DNA of 64,000 nt from Patella vulgata. Taxonomy: Eukaryota > Mollusca > Gastropoda > Patellidae. The stretch covers positions 54,694,702 to 54,758,701 of the forward strand of contig NC_065881.2 of the NCBI RefSeq assembly GCF_932274485.2, given 5' to 3'. The notes under the pieces are model-generated. The model did no database searches and was not told where the DNA came from. It saw only the letters and a program-made list of their open reading frames with translations. The stretch's first letter is position 1; each line of letters opens with the position of its first letter. Below are positions 22,008 to 34,569 of this stretch, in pieces. The position numbers and the translations under genes are program-made.

Positions 22008-22119
22008 AATGTAATATGAATGCATATAAACTGATTTACATTCAATCGTTTCTGTTTTTACTATAATAATTTCTAATCAGTTATGCCAGAAGTCTCAATG
22101 GAATGGCTTAATCTCTAGC

Positions 22120-22535
22120 ATCTGGTTATTCCGATAGTATTTATTGTGCATGCTCTCCAGGAGATAAGAATATGACGTCACCGTTTGACATGACTTGTGG
22201 AATATAATATGTGTAGTCTCGTTATTCACATTATGCCATATTATGGTACACGATTCGTGTACCAATGGTAAAATGTTTATTTTGTCATAAATATTGGATA
22301 TCAGAAGCCCATCTTTTTGCGGTAAGAACACAACATTAATACCGATGACCGATAGTATTTATTGCGCATGCTCTTCAGGAGATAAGAATATGATGTCACC
22401 GTTTGACATGACTTGTGTAATATGTCTAGCATCGATCTTAGCATTATGGTACACGATTCGTGTACCAAAGGTAAAATGTTTATTTTGTCATAAATATTGG
22501 ATATCTGAAGCCCATCTTTTCGCGGTAAGATCACA
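22120..22535 (+). repeat. Two-copy tandem duplication, period about 215 bp
   Basis: From 'gatagtatttattgtgcatg' to 'ttggatatcagaagcccatc' (22130-22320) the sequence recurs at 22347-22530 with few changes. Each copy includes the hairpin 'gtacacgattcgtgtac'. Open frames on both strands across this stretch differ between copies and look accidental. Confidence 0.85.
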
Positions 22536-24200
22536 ATATCAATGTTGGTTTAAATTGACAACTAATTTGTGTTTTCAATGTCGAAGGGATTATGTTGCGT
22601 TAGAGACTTGCTGTCTGAACTTGGTAAATTATAAACGCATTTCGTCGATTGTGAACAAACTACTGAATAATTGTTATTAGAAACTTGCCTATGTGTTTTA
22701 AATCACCTCCGGCTGAATAAAATCCATTGCACAATTGAATATCCCAATGGAAAAAAAGTTCTCTATCAGAAAAGTCAATGTTTTTGCTTGTATTTTCAAC
22801 ATCACAACATTGTACTTGTCACGTGATGAGCTAAACCATCTTAATATATTAAAGAGGGGGCAATGGTTGACAAATTTTGACAATCATGTGTGCTGCAATC
22901 AAAACAACACACAACCTTTCCGATCGTTTGAGTTTGGGCAACAAAAATGGCAACTGATAACAAGCAAATTAATTTGGAAACAATTGATTGTCAGTCTACT
23001 GAACTTTATTCACAATGAATATATCGCCGATTACACGAATACTCGTAAATATTGCTTTTCACATCATCATCACCCCATAATTGTAAATACCCTGTATATT
23101 TTATATATATTTTAGTTTATTATATTAGGCCCTACAGTACATCCCTGTCAATTATATGTGTCTAATATTTATAGATAAACACACTTTATTTCATAATTTT
23201 AATTCACGTTCCGACTGTTCAGGTCAATAATATTCCTGATTAAATTACTTGTTTTTGGTTTATTTGACAGATACTGAAATCGAAACATTGTTGATAAGAA
23301 GAACAGTTTATCGTCTTTATAAAAATGTATTTAAAACAAAAAATCACTTGTCAAAAGAGGTATCGCAGATTGCATGTATTATTGGGTCTTGTGTGTTAAT
23401 TATGCAGACCTTGGGAAAAACTTGTGCAAGTTTCGCGCTAAATTTAGCCATTTTCACTACATCTGTCTGTGTAGCATACAATAATTCATATGGCATAGAA
23501 TTCAAAGCGTTGATTGGTTGAGGCATGATCGCGCTCTACGAAATTCCATCAAAAAATTCCATTCTCTGTGGATTTCAAAATGCAGTTGTACTTGTGATTA
23601 ATATAGGCCTATAGTTAATAACTGAGAGTACAATCGTATGGATACATTGCCCTGTGAATTTCAGAAATTAATTGTGTTACCGAGACACAAAATTCTGAAC
23701 AGTTTTTGCACAACGGAAATAATTTTCGAATCTAGAAATAGAAAGACATGAAACTATCTTCCGATAATTAAACCGAAGTGCGGTATGATTTGTTGTTGAT
23801 AATAATTTTTGGTATGTATATCAAAAAAAAAAAAAAAAAATAATAACTTTATATTACCTATTCAATGATTCAATGGCCTCGGCTATTAATTTTGCCGAGG
23901 CAAATCTAAAATACATCGGCATTAATTTACAAGACAGCTTAAATTCATCAGGAAATATAGGAATGTCGTTTTTTTTTGTTCTGCACCTGTGTTAAAAAGA
24001 AATAATCCTACCCAACTCTCTAACCAAATAATTAATACAAGACGGAAACAAAATAACAGACTAGGTCCGAGAGGAATTGCTTATTAATACACAAAATTTG
24101 AATTGTCGTGAAAGAGCGAAACACCGTTACGATAGACAAGCCTTGCTGAGACCCCCTTATACGAAATGATCTGTCCCGATAAGTGACGTAATTACCTTCC
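22536..24200. other. Unassigned; a few open frames of 60-126 codons
   Basis: The longest frames are plus-strand, at 22735-23115 and 23249-23521. Neither shows a domain I recognise. The second has a fair acceptor just upstream ('tttatttgacag' before 23270) but no partner exons. They are not called as genes. Confidence 0.3.
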
Positions 24201-24201
24201 A

Positions 24202-25200
24202 TTTTTATACGCCCACTTTGAAATGTGGTCGTATATTGTCGTCGCGCCCGTCCGTTGGTCCGGCGTCCACAATTGCTTGTGGACGCTCTAGAGGCTAAAA
24301 TTAATATCCGATTGACTTTAAATTTATATACAGTGTTTAAGGCCATGAGACGAAGAAGCCTATTGATTTTCAGCGATTTCCGATAGTTACAGCCAGAGTT
24401 ATGGCCCTTGATCACTTCAAAAAATCTTGTGGACGCTCTAGAGGCCAAAGTTAATATCCGATTGACTTTAAATTTATACACAGTGTTTAAGGTCATGAGA
24501 CGAAGAAGCCTATTGATTGTCAGCAATTTCCGATAATTACTGCCAGAGTTATGGCCCTTGATCACTTCAAAAAATCTTGTGGGCGCTCTAGAGGCCAAAG
24601 TTAATATCCGATTGACTTTAAATTTATACACAGTGTTTAAGGTCATGAGACGGAGAAGCCTATTGATTTTCAGCGATTTCTGATAATTACTGCCAGAGTT
24701 ATGGCCCTTGATCACTTTGAAAAATCTTATGGACGCTCTAGAGGCTAAAGATAATATCCGTTTGACTTTAAATTTATACACAGTGTTTAAGGTCATGAGA
24801 CGAAGACGTCGATTCATTTTCAGCGATTTTCAATAATTACTTCCAGATCACTTCAAAAATCTTGTGGACGCTCTAGAGGCCAAAGTTGATATCCAATTTA
24901 TACACAGTGTTGGTCATGAGACGAAGAATCCTATTGATTTTCAGCGATTTCCGATAATTACTACCAGAGTTATGGCCCTTGATCACTTAGAAAAATCTTG
25001 TGCACGCTCTAGAAGTTAAAGTTAATATCCGATTGACTTTAAATTTCCACACAATATTTAAGGTCATGAGACGAAGAAGCCTATTGATTTTAAGCGATTT
25101 CCTATAATTACTGCAAGAGTTATGGCCCTTGATCACTTTGAAAAATCTTGTGGACGCTCTAGAGGTCAAAATTAATATCCGATTGACTTTAAATTTATAC
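24202..25200 (+). mobile_element. Family A tandem-core element, left part
   Basis: The head is 'tttttatacgcccactttg', 'aaatgtggtcgtatattgtc', followed by about six 150-bp units ('tcttgtggacgctctagagg', 'gatttccgataattactgcc', 'agttatggcccttgatcact'). The 150-bp period is a multiple of three, so a long frame of 261 codons on the minus strand is generated by the repeat. The array is cut at 25200 and resumes at 28573. Confidence 0.9.
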
Positions 25201-25474
25201 TAGGTGTCACAGCTCCATTGCCCACGTTGGAAGAAAGTCATTTTTTCCCGATTTGTAACCCCTTTTCAACTTAACGTCATACGGTGGCTATTTAATATTT
25301 TGTAATAATTTTAAAATATTTTGGAAGCCGATATCCTGTTCTTTTGTTTGATATAATTTTTATATATGTGTTCATTTTATTAATTTCATAAACGTAAGTT
25401 GAAAAACGTTAATTTCCCGTGTTTTGACGTTACGCTGAAAAATTTTGTCACGTTTTTAAACGAGGGTACCCCAC

Positions 25475-25757
25475 TTCAAGTGCTCGGCGGGCGCACTTAT
25501 TATTAATATTATTTTTTCATTCTAATATCATTAGAAAGATAAATGAACGATCTTTCAATTGGTTGGGGGTGCTTTGTTGGCATTTCGAAATACCATGCAT
25601 TTTTTGCAAGTTGAACGCTTCAATTCACGCAATCTTTTTTTTTGGCGATTTGTCAATATAGCACCCCCGACCGATTGAAAGTTCGTTTTATTGTCGTTTT
25701 GATGCTATTAAAATCAACAAAATCGGAGCATGGCAAGTGCGCCCGCCAAGCAATTGA
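25475..25757. repeat. Imperfect inverted repeat within the insertion
   Basis: 'ttcaagtgctcggcgggcgc' at 25475 pairs with the reverse complement of 'gcgcccgccaagcaattgaa' at 25738-25757. Further in, 'gatctttcaattggttgggg' (25549-25568) pairs with 'cccccgaccgattgaaagtt' (25664-25683). The arms span about 110 bases each with gaps. Confidence 0.8.
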
Positions 25758-27099
25758 AAATGGTATACAATGAGAAATTTTGTCAAAAATAAATCGCGTA
25801 GTTTAGCCTTGTTATGACGTCATTTCAACACCAAAACTAAAATGTATTCCATGTTCCTTAGACTCATATTCGCGGTAAATTACGTCGAAAGGCAACTCCG
25901 ATGTTTATTTATGAAGTAAGCGTTATGTTATATGAATAAAGGACTTGCCTGAAAATAAATAAGGATAGTTAATTCCATTTTTTTTCACGCCTTTTGGCTT
26001 TGCTGGGTTGACTGTGTTTACATCACGTGACTCATATTCGCGCGCTTTTATAACCATGTGACAGGATATAAATATAAAATCGAATGGAAATTTCCTATCG
26101 GCGACCACACGTCTTTACTTTTAACACCAAACATTTTTCAAGAATTGAACAATTCCGTAAAATTGACGAATGTTTCAATGCTCTGAAATCATAAATTCGC
26201 TGTTCACTGAATTATTCAAGCCCAATTTTAAAGCATTTCTGTGCACACGAATGGAAATGAAACCGGAAAACATCCACACGGGTCTTGCTCTTGGTACTGA
26301 CAGCAGGCGTGAGGAAGATAGTATAGGTACTACTGATAATTAGTACATCGATTTCTATCCACTTAAACGGATATTATACCCAAATATATAAAGTTGGACC
26401 AACTAGCTGAAATAATTTGAAAAATGGCTCAATTTCTGGATTTGCCGTTGGCGATTTGCAACATTTCGTTTGAGATGATGGAACCGACATAGATTATGAA
26501 TTAGGTCAGTCATGTCAATACTAATTACTATTACTATCATCACTCAGTATTGATACGGATACCCAATTTTCGCAAAACGTTTTAGTTTTTACTAAATAAT
26601 TTAGCATTATATAACAGTTGTCATACTAATTATTATAATTTTAATTCTTTTTTTTAGGAAAATATACTTAACACCTCGAGTATCACATATTTGTTGGCCA
26701 GTTAAACAATTGAATGAACCGACAAACCTAAGGCCTTAATTGGGCCTTGATTCGATATTTGTTTACATTGATTAAAATATACAAAAAAGGAAGCTGCTCA
26801 ATGGGCTACATACCAATTTGAAGGAATAATATAAATATTCAAAAGTGAAGTAAAAACATAACAATTCTTTGAGTTAAATTGTAGCTTTTAGGCCTAGGCC
26901 TTTATAAACATGACTAGGCCTACCATAGCCTATCAGTAACTGAGTAACCTACTTTTACTCTTTAGTCTTTAGAGAATAATTTTTTATTGGTCAATGTTAT
27001 CTTCTGAGTAGAAAATAATATGTAAAAGCAGAATTCTAACAATAATGTAAGCAAGGAATGCTGAGAACAATGATAATGCAACAAGAGTTGTCCGTTTTT

Positions 27100-28110
27100 T
27101 AAAATCATGTGGTTGCTATGACAACCATCCAAAATCCTTAATAATTCACTAAAATTTTACAATTCTTAATATTTTGTATTACATGGGCTATAAATATATG
27201 CTAAAAAGCTTTCTGCTACTGTACTAAAAATGTGGCGATCAATTGGTTTGTCATGGTAAACATCATTGAAAATGGAATAACATTGCCTTTTTTGGGGTGT
27301 TTGTTTTCGTTTTGATTGCTATAAAAACCAAATATTAAGTAATATACAAGAGTAAAGATAAGTAATTTTAAAAATTCACAAACATATTTACTTGTAAACA
27401 AAATTTCTCTTCAAGATCCTTATTCCTTTTATATTTTATTTATGTCTTAATAATGGCCAAAATGGACAACTAGCTACTGCAGAATGTTCTTCAAAAGGGA
27501 ACCCCTTTCCAGCTCTTGGGAGAAGACATATAAATATTTTCATTTTATTTATTTTTTAAAATCTTGTCCAATAGCTTCTGTTTTTAAAATAATACAATTA
27601 TCAATATTGATGTCATGATTATTGGAAAATAATGCTTTTCGGAAAAAAATAAATGTGGTTGCTATGGTAACAGCCAAAACTCCTTCATATTTTTCTCAAA
27701 CTTACACAATCCATATCATTTAATATTACATGGGTTTCAAATATTTTAAACTGCTTACTTTAAAATGTGGTGATGACCTTTTGGGTTATGGTAAGTAGCG
27801 TTGAAAATGGTCAAAAATTGCATTTTTTCCATTTTGGTTGCTATGACAACCAAAATTGATAATATATGGCGGATTGGAAATAAGTGATTTTAAAAATTCA
27901 CAAACTTTTTGACATATTCCCATAATTTCACATGTGTATCTCCATTCCTTCTTATTTTATTAATGTCCCAAAAACACCCCAAAAATAGGCAATTGTGTGC
28001 CGCGGAAAATTGTTCAAAAATGAACATATATTCAGCTCTTGAGAGAAGGCATATATATATTTTTACTCTTTTTTTTTTCGTTAATCATACTTGATAGCTA
28101 CTGATTTTAA
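27100..28110 (+). repeat. Diverged tandem duplication, period about 540 bp, within the insertion
   Basis: Both halves carry in order 'gtggttgctatg', 'attacatgggct' or 'attacatgggtt', 'tttgattgct' or 'tttggttgct', 'attttaaaaattcacaaac', 'ccagctcttgggagaag' or 'cagctcttgagagaagg', and 'tagct.ctg.ttttaaaat'. The second half ends near 28110. No frame is conserved. Confidence 0.7.
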
Positions 28111-28572
28111 AATGCATAACAACCAGGTTCAAAATTTCAGATATAACATGCACAAGACCATTTTTGATGAAAAAATTGACCAAAATCGCTCTGACAAAAT
28201 GGAATTTTTGAGAAAACCTATGTATTTTGCAGTTACTGTGGAAATCGGTGTAATTATTACAAAAATGTGAAAATTGAAGCATAATTAGCCTTAAAGTTGT
28301 ATTTCATGAATTTACATCTTCATTTTTAATAGGTTTGATATGAAATGAAATATGGCATCACAAAAAAACACCAAAAATGGCTTTTTCAAAGTGTTGAAAA
28401 ACCTTTCTTCCGCGAAAAGTCAAAAATCGCAACTTTGAGCCTCAATAAAAAAAAAAGTTTTCATCCGATTTTGAATCTGTAAAAAGTTTTGTGAGAAGAA
28501 TGATGAGATCTACTTGGAAAGCTAATAAAATCAAATGTATAATCATAATCTCAAAATCACCTTTTCCACCTA

Positions 28573-29152
28573 TTTATACACAGTGTTTAAGGTCATGAGA
28601 CGAAGACGTCTATTCATTTTCAGCGATTTTCAATAATTACTTCCAGAGTTATGTCCCTTGATCACTGCAAAAATCTTGTGGATGCGCTAGAGGCCAAAGT
28701 TAATATCCAATTGACTTTAAATTTATACACAGTGTTTACGGTCATAAGATGGAGAAGCGTATTGATTTTCAGCAATTTCCGATAATTACTGCCCTTGATC
28801 ACTTCAAAAAATCTTGTGGATGTCTTGAGGCTAAAGTTAATATCCGATTGACAGTGTTTGAGGTCACGAGACAAAGAATCCTATTGATTTTCAACGATTT
28901 CCGATAATTACTGCCAAACTTATGGCCCTTGATCACTTTGAAAAAACTTTTGACGCTCTAGAGGCTAAAGTTATCATCCGATTGACTTCAGATTGATAAT
29001 TACTTCATGAGTTGTTACTCTTAATCAGATTTTAGTGTATTATAAATGTTTCATTACCAAAAAAAGTAAAAAATATGCGACAACACTTGTTGACTGCCCG
29101 GACGATTTAGCTGCTGTAGGCGTATGTTTCATTGCCTGGCAACCTATCTTTG
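28573..29152 (+). mobile_element. Family A tandem-core element, right part
   Basis: Three to four more 150-bp units and then the tail 'gatttagctgctgtaggcgt', 'attgcctggcaacctatctt'. It continues the phase of the array that stopped at 25200. The element without the insertion would be about 1.6 kb. Confidence 0.88.
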
Positions 29153-30900
29153 TATTTTTCGATGTCCAAGTTTTTGAGCATTTCAGTTTTACAAGAGATA
29201 ACTTTTTTATTCGCTGGAATATTTAGTTGTACAATGGATTTAATATAACCAGAGGTAATTTCAAACACACAGGTAAGTTTATAATAACCAAAGTCAAGTA
29301 GTTTGTTCATAATCAAAGAAATTCGTTTTAAATTTATGATTGTTCAGACAGTAGCTACTTTTTTAAATACATGTATGTTTCAAAAATTATTAACCAAATT
29401 TATTTCAACTTTGCAAATAAAAGAACAATTTCTACCTGTTAAAATTCCGGACTATGTTTTACATATCAAATATTCAACCCTATTTTGATTAAGCTTACTG
29501 ACATATACTGTTCTCTTGGGACAGCTCTGATTAACATTTTTCAGACTTCACTCAACACCAGCAAAATTCAGCTCTTAAACTTAGATAGGCCCACTTAATA
29601 TTCGACACACTGACAAACTTTCTGATGCAGCTAATAATTACAATATAATATTAATATTTTGAATGTGGAAAAACGGCAACCATTAAATAAATACATATTC
29701 TTGCACATAATTATAAATCAGCAATGCCCAAACTACCTCGCTGAAACACTATTATATAATTCCACCCCTTAGTCTGAACGACTGATTGTGTTAAGACCTA
29801 ACCTTCTCTTCTCAATTATGTAATCAGAAATAAAGTAAACCCAAACTATTCTGTTCATGACTCTTAAATACAATATGAACATACTTTTTTGTGACATAAG
29901 ATATATTGCACACTGTACACTTGCTCATTCAACTCGATTCATGTTTCAATATAATGTAAGTGTAAGCTTGAGCAGATTGGCAATTGTTCTTTCACCAGTA
30001 AGAATATTTATTTAGCCTAAAGGCACCAGTAGGACTTCATTGTTGAGTGTGGTTCATTAGCATTGTGTGTTGATACACCTTGTTGCATAATAGACATTTG
30101 ATTGCCACATCACCTTCTGCATAATATTTCATAATATGTCTATTGTGTGAATAGTGTACCCTACATTTAATGTGTTGTATACTATACTAAAAGTAAGTGA
30201 GGTTGGTGGACATCTTTACAGTATCATATCAAAAAGGTAATAGTACTAGTGTTTTAAAATTTATTTCAAAATAGTCACTTGTGGCTGAGGAGAACAATCA
30301 GGTAAAAATCTACATAAATTGTAGTTAACAATGTTGACTAAATGAAGCTATCCACCATGATATTCAGTTATTATTTGGTGACTTGACAAAATATAGAATG
30401 TACATGTAGACTAGACAATTTGAATCTAAAGACCAAGGATATTTGATTTGGACTGTTACTTACAATACTGTTCAATTATTACTAGATATCGTTTATCTGG
30501 CTGTGTATGAAATTAATGTAAGGTAGGTACATGTAAGAACTAATCCAGGAGTACAAAATATTCTTGAATTTAATTAAAGGTCAAGCCATATGTGTAGCAG
30601 TTTTACTTGTTTACTACACTATAAATTCATCCATGCATGTCAGTAATTAAATGTATTTCAAGGTGTGTTTTTTCTGGTTTGTAAGTTAAATTATTAATAT
30701 TATCCAATTGTCTGTCCGAACAAATGTACAAGGTTTTTTCCTTATGAATGTTGTTGCACGGATGTTGTCTGAAATGCTAATCCCATTTCTCATCTTTTAA
30801 ATGAAATGTTATTTTGCTTTTTTTATAATTATTATTAGTATCATTCATTAATCATACATGTATGGCTTTATTCATAATATAATTTATAATTTGATTGCAT
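29153..30900. other. No recognised gene or repeat
   Basis: AT-rich sequence between the family A element and the first candidate NDRG exon. The NDRG promoter may lie in its right part, but no promoter motif stands out. Confidence 0.3.
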
Positions 30901-30931
30901 GACAGGTTTGTCTTAATTAAGTTTTAATAAA

Positions 30932-30976
30932 ATGGAGACCCACAGATTATTGGAAACCAGTACATCAGTTGAAGAG
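30932..30976 (+). CDS. Possible upstream coding exon of NDRG
   Basis: The ATG opens METHRLLETSTSVEE and is followed by GAG|gtcaga, a weak donor in phase 0. The exon at 34561 starts AATAGAAGAATGG, which in phase 0 reads NRRM and stays in frame with the NDRG start. Joining would add 18 residues. NDRG proteins normally begin near the second Met, so this may instead be 5' UTR or chance. Confidence 0.3.
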
Positions 30977-32643
30977 GTCAGATATATGTAAAGTAGCGCA
31001 TTTAGTAGCCAACCTCATTGCTTTATTCACATGCTGCATTCATTGCTTTTATTAAAGAAACCCTCCCTGTTTTAAATAGTTTCAGTGGCATTTTGTAATT
31101 GAACTGGATATACATTGTACACAGGACACAATTCTATTGTAGGGTGCCACTGCCACACACTAACAAAAAAATCTCCAACACTATTCATAACTATATTTGT
31201 AAATTATATGCAACAACCCTGCCTTAATTCCCTCTCATTAATCACCCAAAAATTACCCTTTCTACTGTACATGTGTTAATGTTTCGTACAATACATTGAT
31301 TTTGTTTACATGGGCCTGCCATATTTGTTCAGAATTTTTCAGTACTCTTGGTTCGAAATTAGTTATGCTAATAAGGCAGCCTTCTGACTGTTGATCGTCT
31401 GATTAACAGGCCTGGGAATGATATTCTTTTATAAATTAAGAAGATCAATAAATGTTTTTAAAGAACCAAACCTTGTAAAAGCAAAAGAAGAAAGATATGA
31501 TCCGTAATTGTACATTTCAAAGAATTATGTCCTGTGTTCATGTGTCACAGATGAAATTAATGCCTTTATTGTTTTTGTTTGACCCTTTCTTTAGATAAGA
31601 TATGTACTGTTTTTTTTTAGTAATAAAATGTCCTAGTCAGGTCATTACTGCTCTTCAGTCTTCTAAGTTTCTATTTCAGTAGTTGGCTATTGGGAATAAT
31701 TTTAATTTTAACGTTTCAGTATTATTAATGCTTTTTTGGTGGCAAGATGCAGTCATTTGCCTTATTAATTCAGACTAATTCATGTAATTGAAAAAGTGTG
31801 ACAAGTATCACAGGTGCTTGCCACAATATACATGTCCTTTAAGATGAGTCAAGAGAAGGGTTCAAGGTTAGAAGGTGCATTCTGATTGGTAGATAGTCAC
31901 CTACGATTGTCTATGATTAGTACAAAGCAATCAGATTATGAACTGACCATTAGCAGGTCAAATTGTGTCAATACTATTTGATAAATACTGAGTTAGGATT
32001 AAGGTGATAAATTTTTGCACAAATCTAGGGTTGAGGTTAAAAAAAAAAAAACCAAAAAAAAAAAACCAATCATTTATGGCCACACAAGTAGTGTTAATTC
32101 TTGAAAAGCCAATTTAGTAAGCAGCACCTGTGACTTTATACATGCATACTTACTGGGAAAATGGTATTTGTTTAGTACAAAATGTTAGTGTACAGAACAT
32201 CAAGCTGATTAAAACATAGATTCTATTCTGTTTTACTATTTAAATTCAAATTATCATTAAAAATTAAAGATTTTAAGAAAAGAATGGAAACTACATTCTA
32301 TTAGACCTGCGACATTAACCAATGTAATTCTCTCTTGAATTAGCTTCTCAGTGTTTACTAAAATTCTTGAAGATACTATTGATGAATTCATCTGCATGAA
32401 GTTGAAAATGACATTTGACAACTTCGACACGTATTATCTTCGAAAGCCATTGGCTTATATTACTGTCATTGTTTTTCAAGTTACATCTTTTCAAATTCAA
32501 CATTAGTTCACCATTCTCTAATCTACAGAACGCCACAGTTCTTTTAAGGGTCAAATGCACATTAAATCATATCAGATTATCATTCGTTCATTTGTTCAGA
32601 AATACGAAAACAAAACAAAATAAAGATCTGTTTTTGATAAGAT

Positions 32644-32706
32644 TGTTCAAGAATTTAAACAGACCATATGTATCTGTTCAAGAATTTAAACAGACCATAT
32701 GTATCT
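32644..32706 (+). repeat. Exact 31-bp tandem duplication
   Basis: 'tgttcaagaatttaaacaga' plus 'ccatatgtatc' is present twice in a row with no differences, and a third partial copy begins 'tgtttaaatcag'. It is a very recent slippage event within the probable first NDRG intron. Confidence 0.9.
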
Positions 32707-33146
32707 GTTTAAATCAGATTGACTGACATACTTTTGTTATTTACCAGTACATCATTGTCTACAAATCCAAGGATGACTGCATCATGCTTCCAAATATTTT
32801 GGTGACCAGAATACTTTGTAGAAATGCCAGAATAGTCTGTAGAATAGAGTAGTTTTTTATGGGTGACTAGAAGACTTTTGCTTATATTTAATAATTAGAA
32901 AGTTCTACAAAATTTATTATGATGCAACTTTGCCCCAATTACTTTCTAAACCCTCTGAATTTACCCCCATATATAGCCAGTTATACAAAATATTCCTGAT
33001 ACACCCTAACATTTTTTATACCAATTTCAATAATACCTTATGATTACCATTGCATATTACTACTCACCCACATTATTTAAGTAATTTACAGATGAGGAAA
33101 TAACATTTTACAACCAAGATTTACTATCCCTTTACTACTCTCTAAT

Positions 33147-33439
33147 GGGGGGTTGGATGGCTGACTGGTTAGCACATGCGCACTGTATGATAAGGTCTGT
33201 CATTGTATTGAGTCAACTGGTATGGTTTCGATTCCCTGGTTGTACGTGACAAGGAGTAGGGTTGCCTGTCCCAACCTCGTGGGTTTCTCCAGGTCCTCCG
33301 GTTTCCTCCCACTGCTAAAGAGTAAAGACCCCTATGCGCAAGCGAATTATTGAAATAAAATTGAACCATATATTAGTCCCAAAATGACCTAGTTGGTGTC
33401 AAGTGTATGTTAAACCCCATTTCTCTCTCTATTTCTCTC
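33147..33439 (+). mobile_element. SINE1, full length, with 13-bp target duplication
   Basis: The head 'tggatggctgactggttagc' is A-box-like and 'ggtttcgattccc' is B-box-like. Then come 'cctgtcccaacctcgtgggt', 'tctccaggtcctccggtttc', 'ctcccactgc' and the (CT)n tail. ACTACTCTCTAAT at 33134-33146 recurs as ACTACTCTATAAT at 33440-33452. This is the best reference copy of the family in the window. Confidence 0.92.
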
Positions 33440-34569
33440 ACTACTCTATAATCCCCAGTTTTCATTATGAAAAGTTTTAAGTTTATTTTGTTTATAAAAG
33501 ATCATATAACGAAAATATGTACAAAAGTAAATAAATTTGAAGTACACAACAGTAAATTGAGATGTTTTTATGTTTAGATTTCTTATAAGAACTCATAAAA
33601 ATGTTTATATATGAATCTCCTCTTTTGACCTTGTGTTGAGAACACCATATTTTATAGAACAATAAAGCTGTCCATAAAAACTATACAAAATTTTATCATG
33701 TTATAAGTTATATAGCCTGTCAGGGGAAGGAGGAAAAAAAGTAGTGCATTTTTACTTTATTGATAGTCTTTCTAAAATCTCTTCAAAATTGTTCGGATGT
33801 GTGTACTTTCAGGATTATATAGATATTAGGACATTTTTCATGACATAAGAAAGGGTATGTTATAAAAGATCAGCCAATTGTACATGGTAGAAGTATTCCA
33901 TGACATAGGCCTACTGTGGTCCTTGAAGTATATTACTTAACATTATTGCATAGAAAAAAAAATGGCGAACCTCAACATATGTTGAAAATATATGGAATAT
34001 AAAGGAATTTAATGGAATTATATGGGGGGGGGGGGGGCTTTGTCTTTATGTTATTTACCTTCATTAATAAAAATTCATAAACTAATAATTTGTTAGTTAA
34101 TTTTTACAGAAATTTATTTTTTAGAAAAACTAATCTAATGCTTGACATTGACTGACATTTAACATCTTGTTCTAACCTATCTCAGTTGATTCAAAATAAA
34201 CCTGTTCTGGATTTTTGACAAATTAGAAACCTATTTTACAAATAAAATCGTATTTAGTATGTAATTTATTGTTACATCTACTTATTGTTTTATATTCCTT
34301 GTATATTTGCCAGTTATGATATTTACACATGCATGGTCTGTATATTTTTGAAAAAAGATGAGTTATAATCTTTTTATTTTCCTGTATATAATTGTGTTTT
34401 TTTGTTAGCAAATCATAGAAAACTGTATTGCTTGAATGACTTTATCGTAATTATATGTAAGTAGGTTTGTCTAATTGTTGGATTAAATGTGTGATACATT
34501 AAGATGATGTATTAGAGAAATTAGATATGCCATTTTATAGCATGTTGCTGACAATTTCAGAATAGAAGA

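Larger units (their letters stand above)
25201..28572. mobile_element. 3.37-kb insertion of unknown class inside the family A element
   Basis: The array unit breaks after 'aaatttatac' at 25200 and resumes with 'tttatacacagtg' at 28573. TTTATAC (8 bp if the shared A is counted) stands at both junctions, as expected for a target duplication. The insert starts TAGGTG and ends CACCTA, a 6-bp terminal inverted repeat. It has no long reading frame. Inside are an imperfect palindrome (25475-25757) and a diverged tandem duplication (27100-28110). It may be a non-autonomous DNA transposon with 8-bp target preference. Confidence 0.8.

Noticed and set aside
22294-22680. Cys-containing open frame of 128 codons (plus strand)
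   Set aside because: It begins inside one copy of a tandem duplication and reads the second copy. The overlapping frames on the other strand are equally long, and there is no known domain.
22735-23115. Open frame of 126 codons (plus strand)
   Set aside because: No recognised domain, no clear splice or promoter context, and the composition is typical of translated AT-rich DNA.
24032-24817. Minus-strand open frame of 261 codons with a repeated LLRLMTLNTVYKFKVNRI motif
   Set aside because: It is the antisense reading of family A units; the 150-bp period is divisible by three, so an open unit makes a long frame. Other A copies do not keep the frame.
33147-33439. tRNA gene from the A-box- and B-box-like head
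   Set aside because: No complete cloverleaf with paired acceptor ends, and the head is joined to a conserved SINE body in several copies.
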